A stretch of DNA of 64,000 bases. Origin: UBA4486 sp041984885 (GTDB lineage Bacteria > Pseudomonadota > Gammaproteobacteria > Eutrophobiales > Eutrophobiaceae). A model generated the notes under the pieces. It was not told the DNA's origin, did no database searches, and saw nothing but the letters and a program-made list of their open reading frames with translations. A program made the position numbers and the translations under genes. Every line of letters starts with the position of its first letter. Position 1 is the stretch's first letter. Below are positions 1 through 8,213 of this stretch, piece after piece. The DNA lies in NCBI GenBank assembly GCA_041984885.1, contig JBHIXH010000004.1, positions 1-64,000 of the forward strand. Direction: 5' to 3'.

Positions 1-864
1 AACAGTGATAATGTTATCGACTTTGATGCAGCGTCCGGCGGAGGTGAGTCGGATGCAGATATTGATGGCACCGTAGAGATTGACCCGGCTGCGCTCGGCA
101 TAGAAGTGGATGACGAGTCAGATAGCGATGCAAGTGTCGACGAAGTAGAACTGGATCTGACGATGGACATGGCTGCCGACAGTGATGATGCAGCATCGGA
201 TGATGATTTATCTCTTGATATCGAGATACCGGATGCAGACTCATCGGCTGAAGAGACATCAGAAGAAGAGATATCTATCGATCTTGATGTGGGAGAGGAC
301 GACGCGGCTTCCGACGGCAGTGATAACGATGAAATCTCGCTTGATTTGGATATCGGTGATGACGCCGCTACCGACAGCGATGACATTTCTCTCGATCTGG
401 ATACGACAACGGATGCCGAGATTGACCTGGAGCTTGATACTGAATCCGGTTCTGATGCGGCGGACGACGCCGGGTCTGAATTCAGTCTTGATCTGGATTC
501 CGATTCTGCGACAGAGGGTAATGATGATCTGGATTTACAGATCGATGCAGGCGAACCCGATGCCGAGACTGATGAACTTGATATTGATATGGAATCAACG
601 ATTGAGATTCCAAAAGAGAAAATGGACGCAATATCGATTGACTCTGACGACAACGATGATGACGATGAAAGGACCGTGTTCGTGCCGAAATCAAACTCGC
701 AAGAGCAAAGTCAGGAGGACGAGGTCTCGACCAAGCTGGATTTGGCAAAAGCGTATGTCGAACTCGGTGATGGCGATAGTGCAAAAAGCATCCTTGATGA
801 AATTATGCGGGATGGCAACGATCAGCAAAAACAGCAGGCGCAGGATTTGCTGGATCAAATCTAG
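1..864 (+). CDS. fimV: FimV, C-terminal part (5' end outside window)
   Basis: The open frame runs from the first base of the window, so the start lies upstream. The visible 287 residues are an extremely acidic, low-complexity region rich in Asp, Glu and Ser (about residues 1-215), followed by a short helical C-terminal segment (TKLDLAKAYVELGD to the end) that matches the conserved FimV C-terminal TPR-like domain. FimV is an inner-membrane hub protein with a periplasmic LysM part and a cytoplasmic acidic part. In Pseudomonas it supports type IV pilus assembly, twitching and polar localisation, and it raises cAMP by activating an adenylate cyclase. fimV directly upstream of truA is the usual order in gammaproteobacteria. 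Confidence 0.9.
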   Translation, partial: NSDNVIDFDAASGGGESDADIDGTVEIDPAALGIEVDDESDSDASVDEVELDLTMDMAADSDDAASDDDLSLDIEIPDADSSAEETSEEEISIDLDVGEDDAASDGSDNDEISLDLDIGDDAATDSDDISLDLDTTTDAEIDLELDTESGSDAADDAGSEFSLDLDSDSATEGNDDLDLQIDAGEPDAETDELDIDMESTIEIPKEKMDAISIDSDDNDDDDERTVFVPKSNSQEQSQEDEVSTKLDLAKAYVELGDGDSAKSILDEIMRDGNDQQKQQAQDLLDQI

Positions 865-957
865 CCTGCCGTTAACGACAGACTCTTTCGCTAAATTCTT
901 CCCGCATTCAACCCGGCATACACGTTAGTCATGATGTGTATGCTGGCCTGAACTCCC

Positions 958-1743
958 ATGCGTATTGCGCTCGGCATAGAATATGACGGCAGCCGGTTTA
1001 ATGGCTGGCAATCCCAGGATCATGGTCGTACCGTGCAGGACTGTGTAGAAAAGGCCCTCGCTTTTGTTGCCGATGAACCTGTGACCGTGCAATGTGCCGG
1101 TCGTACGGACACCGGTGTGCATGCGTTGTCCCAGGTCGTGCACTTTGACACGCAGGCCAGCCGCGAAATGCATTCGTGGGTGTTTGGCAGCAACAGTCAA
1201 CTGGACGGGGACGTCAACCTTGTCTGGGCGCGGGGTGTCAGCGATGAATTCAATGCACGGTTTACTGCGACCAGTCGCAGTTATCGCTATGTACTGTTAA
1301 ATCGCCAGGCGCGCAGTTCATTGCTCGCCGCAAAAGTCAGTTGGGAATGCCGCGCGCTGGATATAGAGCGAATGCAGTCAGCAACACGGTATTTTATCGG
1401 TGAGCATGATTTCTCGGCCCTCCGTGCCGTCGCTTGCCAGGCGAAGACTGCGATACGCGAAATCAGTCAACTCACCGTCAAAAAAGTCGGTGATTACATC
1501 GTCGTCGATGTGACGGCAAATGCGTTTTTGCAGCACATGGTGAGAAATATCGTTGGTGTATTGCTTGAGATCGGCTGTGGCAAACAAGCACCGGACTGGG
1601 CGCAATATGTACTAAAATCACGAGATCGTACCAAGGGTGCAATGACCGCACCGGCGGATGGCCTGTATCTGGTCAATGTTACTTATCCGGATACGTTTAA
1701 CATACCGCAAGTTGACAACACGCAGTGGCCATTGTGTTTGTAA
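958..1743 (+). CDS. truA: tRNA pseudouridine(38-40) synthase TruA
   Basis: The 261-residue protein begins MRIALGIEYDGS, as TruA proteins do, and carries the catalytic motif CAGRTDTGVHA, with Asp51 as the nucleophile. It isomerises uridines 38, 39 and 40 in the anticodon stem-loop of many tRNAs. The C-terminal QHMVRNIVG motif, part of the catalytic fold, is present, and length is normal for the family. The gene lies 93 bp after fimV and just before trpF, the common gammaproteobacterial order. Nothing unusual is seen. Confidence 0.97.
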   Translation: MRIALGIEYDGSRFNGWQSQDHGRTVQDCVEKALAFVADEPVTVQCAGRTDTGVHALSQVVHFDTQASREMHSWVFGSNSQLDGDVNLVWARGVSDEFNARFTATSRSYRYVLLNRQARSSLLAAKVSWECRALDIERMQSATRYFIGEHDFSALRAVACQAKTAIREISQLTVKKVGDYIVVDVTANAFLQHMVRNIVGVLLEIGCGKQAPDWAQYVLKSRDRTKGAMTAPADGLYLVNVTYPDTFNIPQVDNTQWPLCL

Positions 1744-1819
1744 ATTTAAAACTGAAATGACACAACCTCGATCCAGAAAAATTAACCGGTTTTTAAATCG
1801 AACCCGGGACGACAAACGT

Positions 1820-2440
1820 GTGCGCATAAAAATCTGCGGTATTACCCGGCATGAGGATGCGTTGGCCGCATTCGAGGCAGGGGCCGATGCCATTGGCCTG
1901 GTTTTTTATGCAAAGAGTCCGCGCGCGGTCAGTGTGCAGCAGGCGAAACAGATCATCGCGGACCTGCCGGAATCACTTTGTATCGTCGGGTTGTTTGTCA
2001 ATGCACAGCAGACAGTGATTGAGTCGATCATCCGTGAAACCGCGATCGATATGCTGCAGTTTCACGGTGAGGAAACGGACGCCCAGTGTCAACGACTTGG
2101 AATGCCGTACGTCAAGGCGATACGTGTGCAGGGACGGGATACGACCGAAGAGCAAATTCAGCAACATCCGCATGCCGACGCGCTGTTATTTGACAGCTAT
2201 GTCGCGGATGCACATGGAGGTACTGGACAGGTGTTTGACTGGTCAAATTTACCCGAGAAGCGCACCAAACCCCTGATATTGGCAGGAGGCCTAAAGCCTG
2301 ATAATGTCCGTCACGCTATCGAGTCCGCCCGACCCGATGTAGTTGATGTCAGTGGTGGAGTCGAACAGTCTAAAGGGGTGAAAGACCCGGCCAGAATTCG
2401 TTCATTTGTTACAGAGGTGAATCATGTCGCTATCCGCTAG
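1820..2440 (+). CDS. trpF: Phosphoribosylanthranilate isomerase
   Basis: This enzyme converts N-(5-phosphoribosyl)anthranilate to CdRP, the third step of tryptophan synthesis from chorismate. The product begins VRIKICGIT, where the Cys of the KICGIT motif is the expected catalytic base. DSYVADAHGGTG and VDVSGGVEQ are the phosphate-binding loops of the barrel. I chose GTG at 1820 (206 residues) because it matches the family N terminus and has a GGGAC stretch about 10 bp upstream. ATG at 1757 would add 21 residues with no homology-like content and no clear ribosome site. The 3' end overlaps trpB by 17 bp, suggesting coupled translation. Confidence 0.92.
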   Translation: MRIKICGITRHEDALAAFEAGADAIGLVFYAKSPRAVSVQQAKQIIADLPESLCIVGLFVNAQQTVIESIIRETAIDMLQFHGEETDAQCQRLGMPYVKAIRVQGRDTTEEQIQQHPHADALLFDSYVADAHGGTGQVFDWSNLPEKRTKPLILAGGLKPDNVRHAIESARPDVVDVSGGVEQSKGVKDPARIRSFVTEVNHVAIR

Positions 2441-3671
2441 CAGCTTTACGGCATCGGCTGCTGATTATGTCCCGGAAGCCCGGGGTCTGCCTGATGCAGG
2501 CGGCCATTTTGGTCGATATGGCGGTCGTTTCGTCGCTGAAACGCTGATGGAGCCTTTGCATCAACTCGAACTGGCATACATCAAATACATGCAGGATCCG
2601 GAATTTCTCGCTGAACTCGATTACGAACTGCAACATTATGTTGGCAGGCCGTCTCCACTGTACCTGGCTCAGCGTCTAAGCGATCAGCTAGGCGGCGCCC
2701 GGATTTACCTGAAACGGGAAGATCTGAATCACACCGGGGCGCATAAAGTCAATAATACGATTGGTCAGGCCCTGTTAGCCCGCCGTATGGGCAAGACACG
2801 AATCATTGCCGAGACCGGTGCCGGTCAGCACGGGGTCGCCTCGGCCACGGTGGCGGCACGGCTCGGACTTGAGTGTGTCGTCTACATGGGCGCGGAAGAT
2901 ATCCAGCGTCAGGCGGCGAATGTCTATCGGATGAAACTGCTCGGTGCAACTGTTGTACCGGTTCATGCCGGTTCGAAGACACTGAAAGACGCATTGAACG
3001 AAGCGATGCGCGACTGGGTCGCGAATGTCGACGACACGTTCTATATCATTGGCACCGTTGCCGGCCCGCATCCGTATCCGGCGATGGTGCGGGACTTCCA
3101 GGCGATCATTGGCCGTGAAGCGAGGGAACAGTGTCTGCTGCAGGCCGGACGCCTGCCGGATGCGCTGGTTGCCTGTGTCGGTGGTGGCTCGAACGCGATC
3201 GGTTTGTTTTATCCGTTTATCAATGATGATTCAGTCGAAATTTATGGCGTCGAGGCCGGTGGTGATGGTATTGCCAGCGGTCGCCATGCGGCCCCGCTGA
3301 ATGCCGGTACGCCCGGCGTATTACATGGTAATCGTACCTACCTGATGGAAGATGCAAATGGCCAGATTATTGAGACCCACTCGATTTCGGCCGGACTGGA
3401 CTATCCGGGCGTTGGACCTGAACATGCCTGGCTGAAAGACAGCGGTCGGGCACAGTATGTCTCGGTCAACGACCAGGAAGCGCTGGATGCGTTTCATCAA
3501 CTGACCCGCGTCGAGGGCATCATCCCGGCACTCGAATCCAGCCATGCGCTGGCCTACACCGCGAAGCTGGCACGGGAACTGGGTGAAGACAAGATTCTGG
3601 TTGTCAACCTGTCCGGCCGCGGTGATAAGGACATGCACACGGTCGCCTCTCGACAAGGCATTACACTTTGA
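2424..3671 (+). CDS. trpB: Tryptophan synthase beta chain
   Basis: The 415-residue product is full length. It has the PLP lysine in HTGAHKVNN (Lys108), the GGGSNA phosphate-binding loop and the family signature around residues 98-112. TrpB condenses indole, channelled from TrpA, with serine to make tryptophan. An AGAGGTG ribosome site precedes the ATG and lies inside the end of trpF. trpA follows after one small gene, so the two subunits are presumably made from one transcript. The first 20 residues before the conserved GLPDAGGHFG segment are variable in the family. Confidence 0.97.
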   Translation: MSLSASSFTASAADYVPEARGLPDAGGHFGRYGGRFVAETLMEPLHQLELAYIKYMQDPEFLAELDYELQHYVGRPSPLYLAQRLSDQLGGARIYLKREDLNHTGAHKVNNTIGQALLARRMGKTRIIAETGAGQHGVASATVAARLGLECVVYMGAEDIQRQAANVYRMKLLGATVVPVHAGSKTLKDALNEAMRDWVANVDDTFYIIGTVAGPHPYPAMVRDFQAIIGREAREQCLLQAGRLPDALVACVGGGSNAIGLFYPFINDDSVEIYGVEAGGDGIASGRHAAPLNAGTPGVLHGNRTYLMEDANGQIIETHSISAGLDYPGVGPEHAWLKDSGRAQYVSVNDQEALDAFHQLTRVEGIIPALESSHALAYTAKLARELGEDKILVVNLSGRGDKDMHTVASRQGITL

Positions 3672-3703
3672 TAAGCTTGGCGTTTAAACCGATTACCTGA
3701 AAT

Positions 3704-3904
3704 ATGAACACACGCGAACGCCTGATTGAGCTGATTACCGATAACGAACTGGAACGGTTGGATGTGGCCGAGATGTTGAAAGTAAAACTTTCCCAGATCG
3801 ATGCCTGGCTGGCTTCGAATGAATCAAAACATCATGAAGCCGTGCCAGAGATGGCAATCGAGTTGCTTGAGCTGAAATTAAAATATCCGTCCGAATCGAA
3901 TTAA
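3704..3904 (+). CDS. Small helix-turn-helix-like protein between trpB and trpA
   Basis: This encodes a 66-residue protein that I cannot assign to a named family. It starts MNTRERLIELITDNELERL and contains a pattern like a Cro/XRE-type helix-turn-helix: a helix, LDVAEMLKVKLSQIDAWL as turn and recognition helix, then a helix ending in ELLELKLKYP. It begins 32 bp after trpB and ends 47 bp before trpA, on the same strand. The frame shows codon use like its neighbours, and the spacing argues for a real cistron. It may be a small DNA-binding protein, but the role is unknown. A function in tryptophan regulation would be pure inference from position. Confidence 0.72.
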   Translation: MNTRERLIELITDNELERLDVAEMLKVKLSQIDAWLASNESKHHEAVPEMAIELLELKLKYPSESN

Positions 3905-3951
3905 TTCGATTCTCTATTCCGCAAAATCATTCAATTATTACTGTCTGAATC

Positions 3952-4758
3952 ATGAGCCGTATTGTTCAATTATTTGAATCCCTGGACGCGAACAAAAAGA
4001 CTGCGCTGGTGCCGTTTATCACGGCTGGCGATCCGGACCCGGATATAACTGTGCCATTGATGCATGCGCTGGTGACCGGCGGCGCAGATATGCTTGAACT
4101 CGGTGTGCCGTTTTCTGATCCTATGGCAGACGGACCGGTCATTCAGCGCGCCAGCGAACGTGCCCTGGCGAAAGGCGTCAGCCTGAAGTCGGTATTATCA
4201 ATGGTTCAAACATTTCGGCAGCAAGACAGCGATACACCGGTCATTTTGATGGGCTACCTGAATCCGGTTGAGGTGATGGGTTATGAAGTATTTATTGACG
4301 CTGCCAAAACCGCCGGAGTAGATGGTTGTTTAATCGTCGACCTGCCACCGGAAGAAACCGGAGACTTTAGTTCCCTGTTACAGCAACAGGATATGAACCA
4401 GGTCTTCCTGGTCTCGCCGACGACGACAGATGAGCGATTGCAATTGATTAATGAGGCAGGCAGCGGGTTTTTATATTACGTCTCGCTAAAAGGTGTCACC
4501 GGTAGCAGTCAACTTGATGTCAACCAGGTGCAACAGAAACTCGAACATATTCGCCAGCATACCAGCCTGCCAATCGGTGTCGGCTTTGGTATCAAGGACG
4601 CTGAAACGGCGGCTACCATGGCGCGTATCAGCGACGCCGTCGTTATCGGCAGCAGTCTGGTTGAACGCCTGAATACGGCAGCAGGCGAAACTGATACACT
4701 ATTAGCCACTGCCGAGTCATTTATCTCGGACATGCGCCGGGCCATAGATACGAAATAA
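3952..4758 (+). CDS. trpA: Tryptophan synthase alpha chain
   Basis: The 268-residue TrpA cleaves indole-3-glycerol phosphate to indole and glyceraldehyde 3-phosphate and passes indole to TrpB. The catalytic residues sit at the classical positions: Glu49 in LELGVPFSD and Asp60 in MADGPV. The GVTG and GFGIKD phosphate-binding segments of the barrel are present. The gene is separated from trpB only by the small HTH-like gene and is followed 12 bp later by accD, so it is probably in the same operon. Confidence 0.97.
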   Translation: MSRIVQLFESLDANKKTALVPFITAGDPDPDITVPLMHALVTGGADMLELGVPFSDPMADGPVIQRASERALAKGVSLKSVLSMVQTFRQQDSDTPVILMGYLNPVEVMGYEVFIDAAKTAGVDGCLIVDLPPEETGDFSSLLQQQDMNQVFLVSPTTTDERLQLINEAGSGFLYYVSLKGVTGSSQLDVNQVQQKLEHIRQHTSLPIGVGFGIKDAETAATMARISDAVVIGSSLVERLNTAAGETDTLLATAESFISDMRRAIDTK

Positions 4759-4770
4759 TCAATACTTGTA

Positions 4771-5634
4771 ATGAGCTGGTTTAAAAAAATCCTGCCCTCC
4801 GGGATCAAGACAAATGGCGCTCCCCGTCGCACGGTACCTGAAGGTGTCTGGACGAAATGCGTGAAATGTAACCAGACCTTGTATCGTGCCGAGCTGGAAC
4901 GCAACCTTGAAGTCTGTCCCAAGTGCAACAATCACATGCGCATCAATGCGCGCGATCGTTTGCAACGTTTTCTTGATGAAGAGGGACGTGTCGAGATCGG
5001 TCAGAACATACGGCCAATCGACAAGCTGAAGTTTCGTGACAGTAAAAAATACAAAGATCGATTAAACCAGGCAACGAAGACAACCGGCGAGTCGGATGCA
5101 CTTGTTGTTATGCGGGGCCAGGTTCGTTCACTACCGTTAGTAGCCTGCGCCTTTGAATTCAATTTTATGGGTGGTTCGATGGGCTCGGTCGTGGGCGAAC
5201 GATTCGTACGTGGCGTCGAAACCGCGATAGAACATGAAGTCCCGCTGGTCTGTTTCTCAGCCAGCGGTGGTGCACGCATGCAGGAAGCCCTGATCTCTTT
5301 AATGCAGATGGCAAAGACGAGCGCGGCACTGGCCAGATTAAGACACCATGGTTTGCCCTATATATCGGTATTAACCGATCCTACAATGGGCGGGGTGTCA
5401 GCAAGCCTGGCGACCCTGGGTGATATCAATATTGCCGAACCGGATGCGTTAATTGGTTTTGCCGGTCCGCGAGTTATCGAACAGACTGTTCGTGAAACCC
5501 TGCCGCAGGGATTTCAACGTAGCGAGTTTCTGCTCGAACATGGTGACATTGATATGATCGTTGACCGGCGTGAAATGCGGGAGCGAGTCAGTTCACTGTT
5601 GGCAAAACTGACGCATCAACCACAGCCCGCCTGA
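4771..5634 (+). CDS. accD: Acetyl-CoA carboxylase carboxyltransferase subunit beta
   Basis: The 287-residue product has the N-terminal zinc ribbon (Cys30, Cys33, Cys49, Cys52) and a crotonase-type carboxyltransferase fold with the SASGGARMQEA and PTMGGVSAS motifs. With AccA it transfers the carboxyl group from biotin to acetyl-CoA, giving malonyl-CoA for fatty acid synthesis. The gene follows trpA by 12 bp and precedes folC by 4 bp, the order conserved in many gammaproteobacteria. Confidence 0.97.
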   Translation: MSWFKKILPSGIKTNGAPRRTVPEGVWTKCVKCNQTLYRAELERNLEVCPKCNNHMRINARDRLQRFLDEEGRVEIGQNIRPIDKLKFRDSKKYKDRLNQATKTTGESDALVVMRGQVRSLPLVACAFEFNFMGGSMGSVVGERFVRGVETAIEHEVPLVCFSASGGARMQEALISLMQMAKTSAALARLRHHGLPYISVLTDPTMGGVSASLATLGDINIAEPDALIGFAGPRVIEQTVRETLPQGFQRSEFLLEHGDIDMIVDRREMRERVSSLLAKLTHQPQPA

Positions 5635-5638
5635 TACG

Positions 5639-6949
5639 ATGCTGCAAAACTCGAAAGATAAAACCAGAGTCCGCTTTCATCGACTGCAGGACTGGTTGCA
5701 ATGGCAGGAAGGACTGCATTTTAAATCAATCGAACTCGGTCTCGACCGTTGTCGGGCGGTTGCCGAGAGGATGGACCTGCTCGAACCGGATTTTGCCGTA
5801 GTCAGTGTTGCCGGCACCAACGGCAAGGGTTCCAGCGTGGCCATGTTGGATTCGATCTTCACTGCTGCCGATTATAAAACCGGTTGTTATACCTCTCCCC
5901 ATCTTATTCACTATAACGAACGTGTGCGTATCCAACGTGAGCAAGTCAGTGACAAACTGTTATGTGAAGCCTTTGCACGGGTAGACGAGGCCCGCGGCAG
6001 TATCTCACTGACGTATTTTGAGTTTGGTACCCTGGCCGCGCTCGATATTTTCAAACATGCCGGTATTGATATCGCCATACTCGAAGTGGGGCTTGGTGGC
6101 AGGCTGGATGCGGTGAATATTCTCGATGCCGATGTCGCGCTGATCAGCACCATAGCGCTGGATCATGAATTCTGGCTCGGTAAAAATCGCGAATCGATTG
6201 CACTGGAGAAGGCTGGAATCTTCCGGCCGGATACACCGGCGGTCTGTTCTGATCCGAATCCGCCACAATCATTAATCCGGCATGCACAGGAGTTGAAAAC
6301 TCCTCTGCACTTGTTGAACCAGGATTACAAGTTTATCCCGAAAGGCGAACACTGGGACTGGAAGACATTAAACGTTGAATTGAATGATTTACCCAGACCC
6401 TGTCGGTTCAACCAGTACCAGATTCAAAATGCGGCCGGTGTGCTGAGTACCGTGCATCACCTGCACGACACGCACCCGGTATCAGAGGCGGCTATCCGCC
6501 AGGGGTTAAAACAAGTACGTTTCCCCGGACGCTTTCAGGTGATACCGGGAAATGTACAGATTATTATGGACGTGGCACACAATCAGAATGCAGCAGAGAT
6601 ACTGGTTGATAACATCAAACGTCTTGAATGCAAGGGAAAAACCCATGTGTTAATCGGCATGCTGAATGATAAAGACCATGCAGCCGTATTTAGCGAGTTG
6701 CGGATGGTCGCTGACAGCTGGCACATTGTAGAACTCGAGTCCGAGCGCAAGACTACCAGCGACATATTGTTGCAGGAATTGGATAACATGCAGGATACAA
6801 AATCGCGCAAGGTTCATAAAAGCATCGGTCACGCATTAAATTATTTACAGCAATACAGTGAACTGGGCGATCAGATCGTTGTCACCGGTTCGTTTTTAAC
6901 TGTCGGCGCGGCCATGCGTCATCTGCAACGCGATATTCGTCTCGTCTAG
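5639..6949 (+). CDS. folC: Bifunctional dihydrofolate synthase / folylpolyglutamate synthase
   Basis: The 436-residue Mur-ligase-like enzyme has the P-loop GTNGKGS at residues 59-65, followed by a typical ATP-grasping central domain (LEVGLGGRLDAVN) and a C-terminal domain with MDVAHNQNA. It adds glutamate to dihydropteroate and then further glutamates to folates. It starts 4 bp after accD and ends 9 bp before the SPOR-domain gene, inside the same run. Confidence 0.96.
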   Translation: MLQNSKDKTRVRFHRLQDWLQWQEGLHFKSIELGLDRCRAVAERMDLLEPDFAVVSVAGTNGKGSSVAMLDSIFTAADYKTGCYTSPHLIHYNERVRIQREQVSDKLLCEAFARVDEARGSISLTYFEFGTLAALDIFKHAGIDIAILEVGLGGRLDAVNILDADVALISTIALDHEFWLGKNRESIALEKAGIFRPDTPAVCSDPNPPQSLIRHAQELKTPLHLLNQDYKFIPKGEHWDWKTLNVELNDLPRPCRFNQYQIQNAAGVLSTVHHLHDTHPVSEAAIRQGLKQVRFPGRFQVIPGNVQIIMDVAHNQNAAEILVDNIKRLECKGKTHVLIGMLNDKDHAAVFSELRMVADSWHIVELESERKTTSDILLQELDNMQDTKSRKVHKSIGHALNYLQQYSELGDQIVVTGSFLTVGAAMRHLQRDIRLV

Positions 6950-6958
6950 CGTCTGGAT

Positions 6959-7561
6959 ATGGATCAAAACCTGAAAGAGCGACTGGTTGGTGCATCGGTA
7001 CTTGTCATTCTGGCGGTTATATTTATCCCGATGTTTTTAAGTGATGAACCCATCACTGATGATCGTATAACCGAAACGAATATCCCGGAAAAACCGGAGT
7101 CTTTCAGTTCGCGCATCGTGCCGCTGGAACCGGATACTGAAACCGACACCGACACCGACGCCTCCCGGGCGACGGAGACAGGTCTGGCTGACAGTGTTGA
7201 GGAGATTGAAACCATAACTGATATGGCTGCAACCCAGGAAGACGAGGCAACGGCACCGGATAGCGACGACACTGAACCTGAACCGACAGTCAGACAGGCG
7301 GAGAATGACAGCAACGGTGTTGGCCTGACCGCGTGGGTCGTACAACTCGGCAGTTTCAGCTCGGAAGCCAATGCCCAGTCACTGAACAGGCAATTACGCG
7401 AGTTGAAGTATCCGGCATTTGTCGAACCGCTGGTACGGGGTGAGAAAGTCATTTATCGTGTTCGCGTTGGCCCCGAGTTACGTCGTTCCAATGCAGAAAA
7501 GCTGCAACAACAAATCAAGCAAAAACTCGATATTGACGGCATTCTCGTTAAATATCCCTGA
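6959..7561 (+). CDS. dedD: DedD-like SPOR-domain protein
   Basis: The 200-residue protein has a short cytoplasmic start, one membrane segment (about residues 10-26), a long acidic, Thr/Asp-rich linker and a C-terminal SPOR domain (about residues 120-200: AWVVQLGSFSSEANAQ, then YRVRVGPE). SPOR domains bind denuded septal peptidoglycan, so the protein is expected at the division site. Its place between folC and cvpA is that of dedD in Escherichia and Pseudomonas, which supports the name. The linker contains a run of TD repeats (DTETDTDTDA), low complexity but in frame. Confidence 0.9.
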   Translation: MDQNLKERLVGASVLVILAVIFIPMFLSDEPITDDRITETNIPEKPESFSSRIVPLEPDTETDTDTDASRATETGLADSVEEIETITDMAATQEDEATAPDSDDTEPEPTVRQAENDSNGVGLTAWVVQLGSFSSEANAQSLNRQLRELKYPAFVEPLVRGEKVIYRVRVGPELRRSNAEKLQQQIKQKLDIDGILVKYP

Positions 7562-7639
7562 GACTGACATAAACTTCAGGCAGATGACATCTGACTGAAA
7601 CCCTGTAAAATTCCGGTTTTAGTATCGCACTGACACACG

Positions 7640-8212
7640 ATGCAGATAGCAGACATATTAATTCTCGTGATACTCGCCATCCCGGCGCTGGTCGGTGTTT
7701 GTTACGGCTTTCTGAATATCGTTTTTTCATTACTGGCCTGGGTATTGGCTTCCGGCATAGCTGTCAAGGTTTCCCCACTGTTTGCCCCGTTGCTCGAGGG
7801 TTATGTCGAAACGCCACTGATACGCACCGTCCTCGCTTTTGCCGGGTTGTTTATAATCAGTTTGATGATCTTCTCCGCGCTCGGCTATTTTGTTGTGAAA
7901 TTGCTCGGCCGTGCCGGGCTGACAGCGGCCGATCGCATACTCGGTTTATTATTTGGTTTTGGTCTTGGAATTGCGATCGTTACCGCCATCGTGTTTTTGT
8001 CCGGCTTCACTGCTTTCCCGAAAGACAACTGGTGGCAGCAATCCAAACTGATTCAGCCGTTTGAGTCCATCTCTGTCTGGGGCCATCAGTTTTTACCGGA
8101 AAGCATGGCAAAACATCATGGCTATGAATTCAGTGCGGTACCTGCGCCTAAACCATCAGCACCGGTTGAGACCGTTCCGGCAGCGCCGACACCGGTAGAG
8201 AGTGAGTCCTGA
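7640..8212 (+). CDS. cvpA: CvpA family membrane protein
   Basis: The 190-residue protein begins with ADILILVILAIPALVG and has four predicted membrane helices in the first 150 residues, as CvpA proteins do, then a Pro/Ala-rich cytoplasmic tail. CvpA was named for colicin V production and also matters for bile and envelope stress in enterics; its molecular job is unclear. It is followed within a few bases by purF, the conserved cvpA-purF pair. Confidence 0.92.
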   Translation: MQIADILILVILAIPALVGVCYGFLNIVFSLLAWVLASGIAVKVSPLFAPLLEGYVETPLIRTVLAFAGLFIISLMIFSALGYFVVKLLGRAGLTAADRILGLLFGFGLGIAIVTAIVFLSGFTAFPKDNWWQQSKLIQPFESISVWGHQFLPESMAKHHGYEFSAVPAPKPSAPVETVPAAPTPVESES

Positions 8213-8213
8213 T

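Noticed and set aside
182..928. 248-codon frame overlapping fimV in another frame
   Set aside because: It reads the Asp-rich fimV repeats out of frame, giving a Met/Arg/Trp-rich product with no plausible fold.
7140..7165. TD-repeat in dedD as a tandem repeat element
   Set aside because: It is an in-frame low-complexity linker of a SPOR protein, not a mobile or regulatory repeat.
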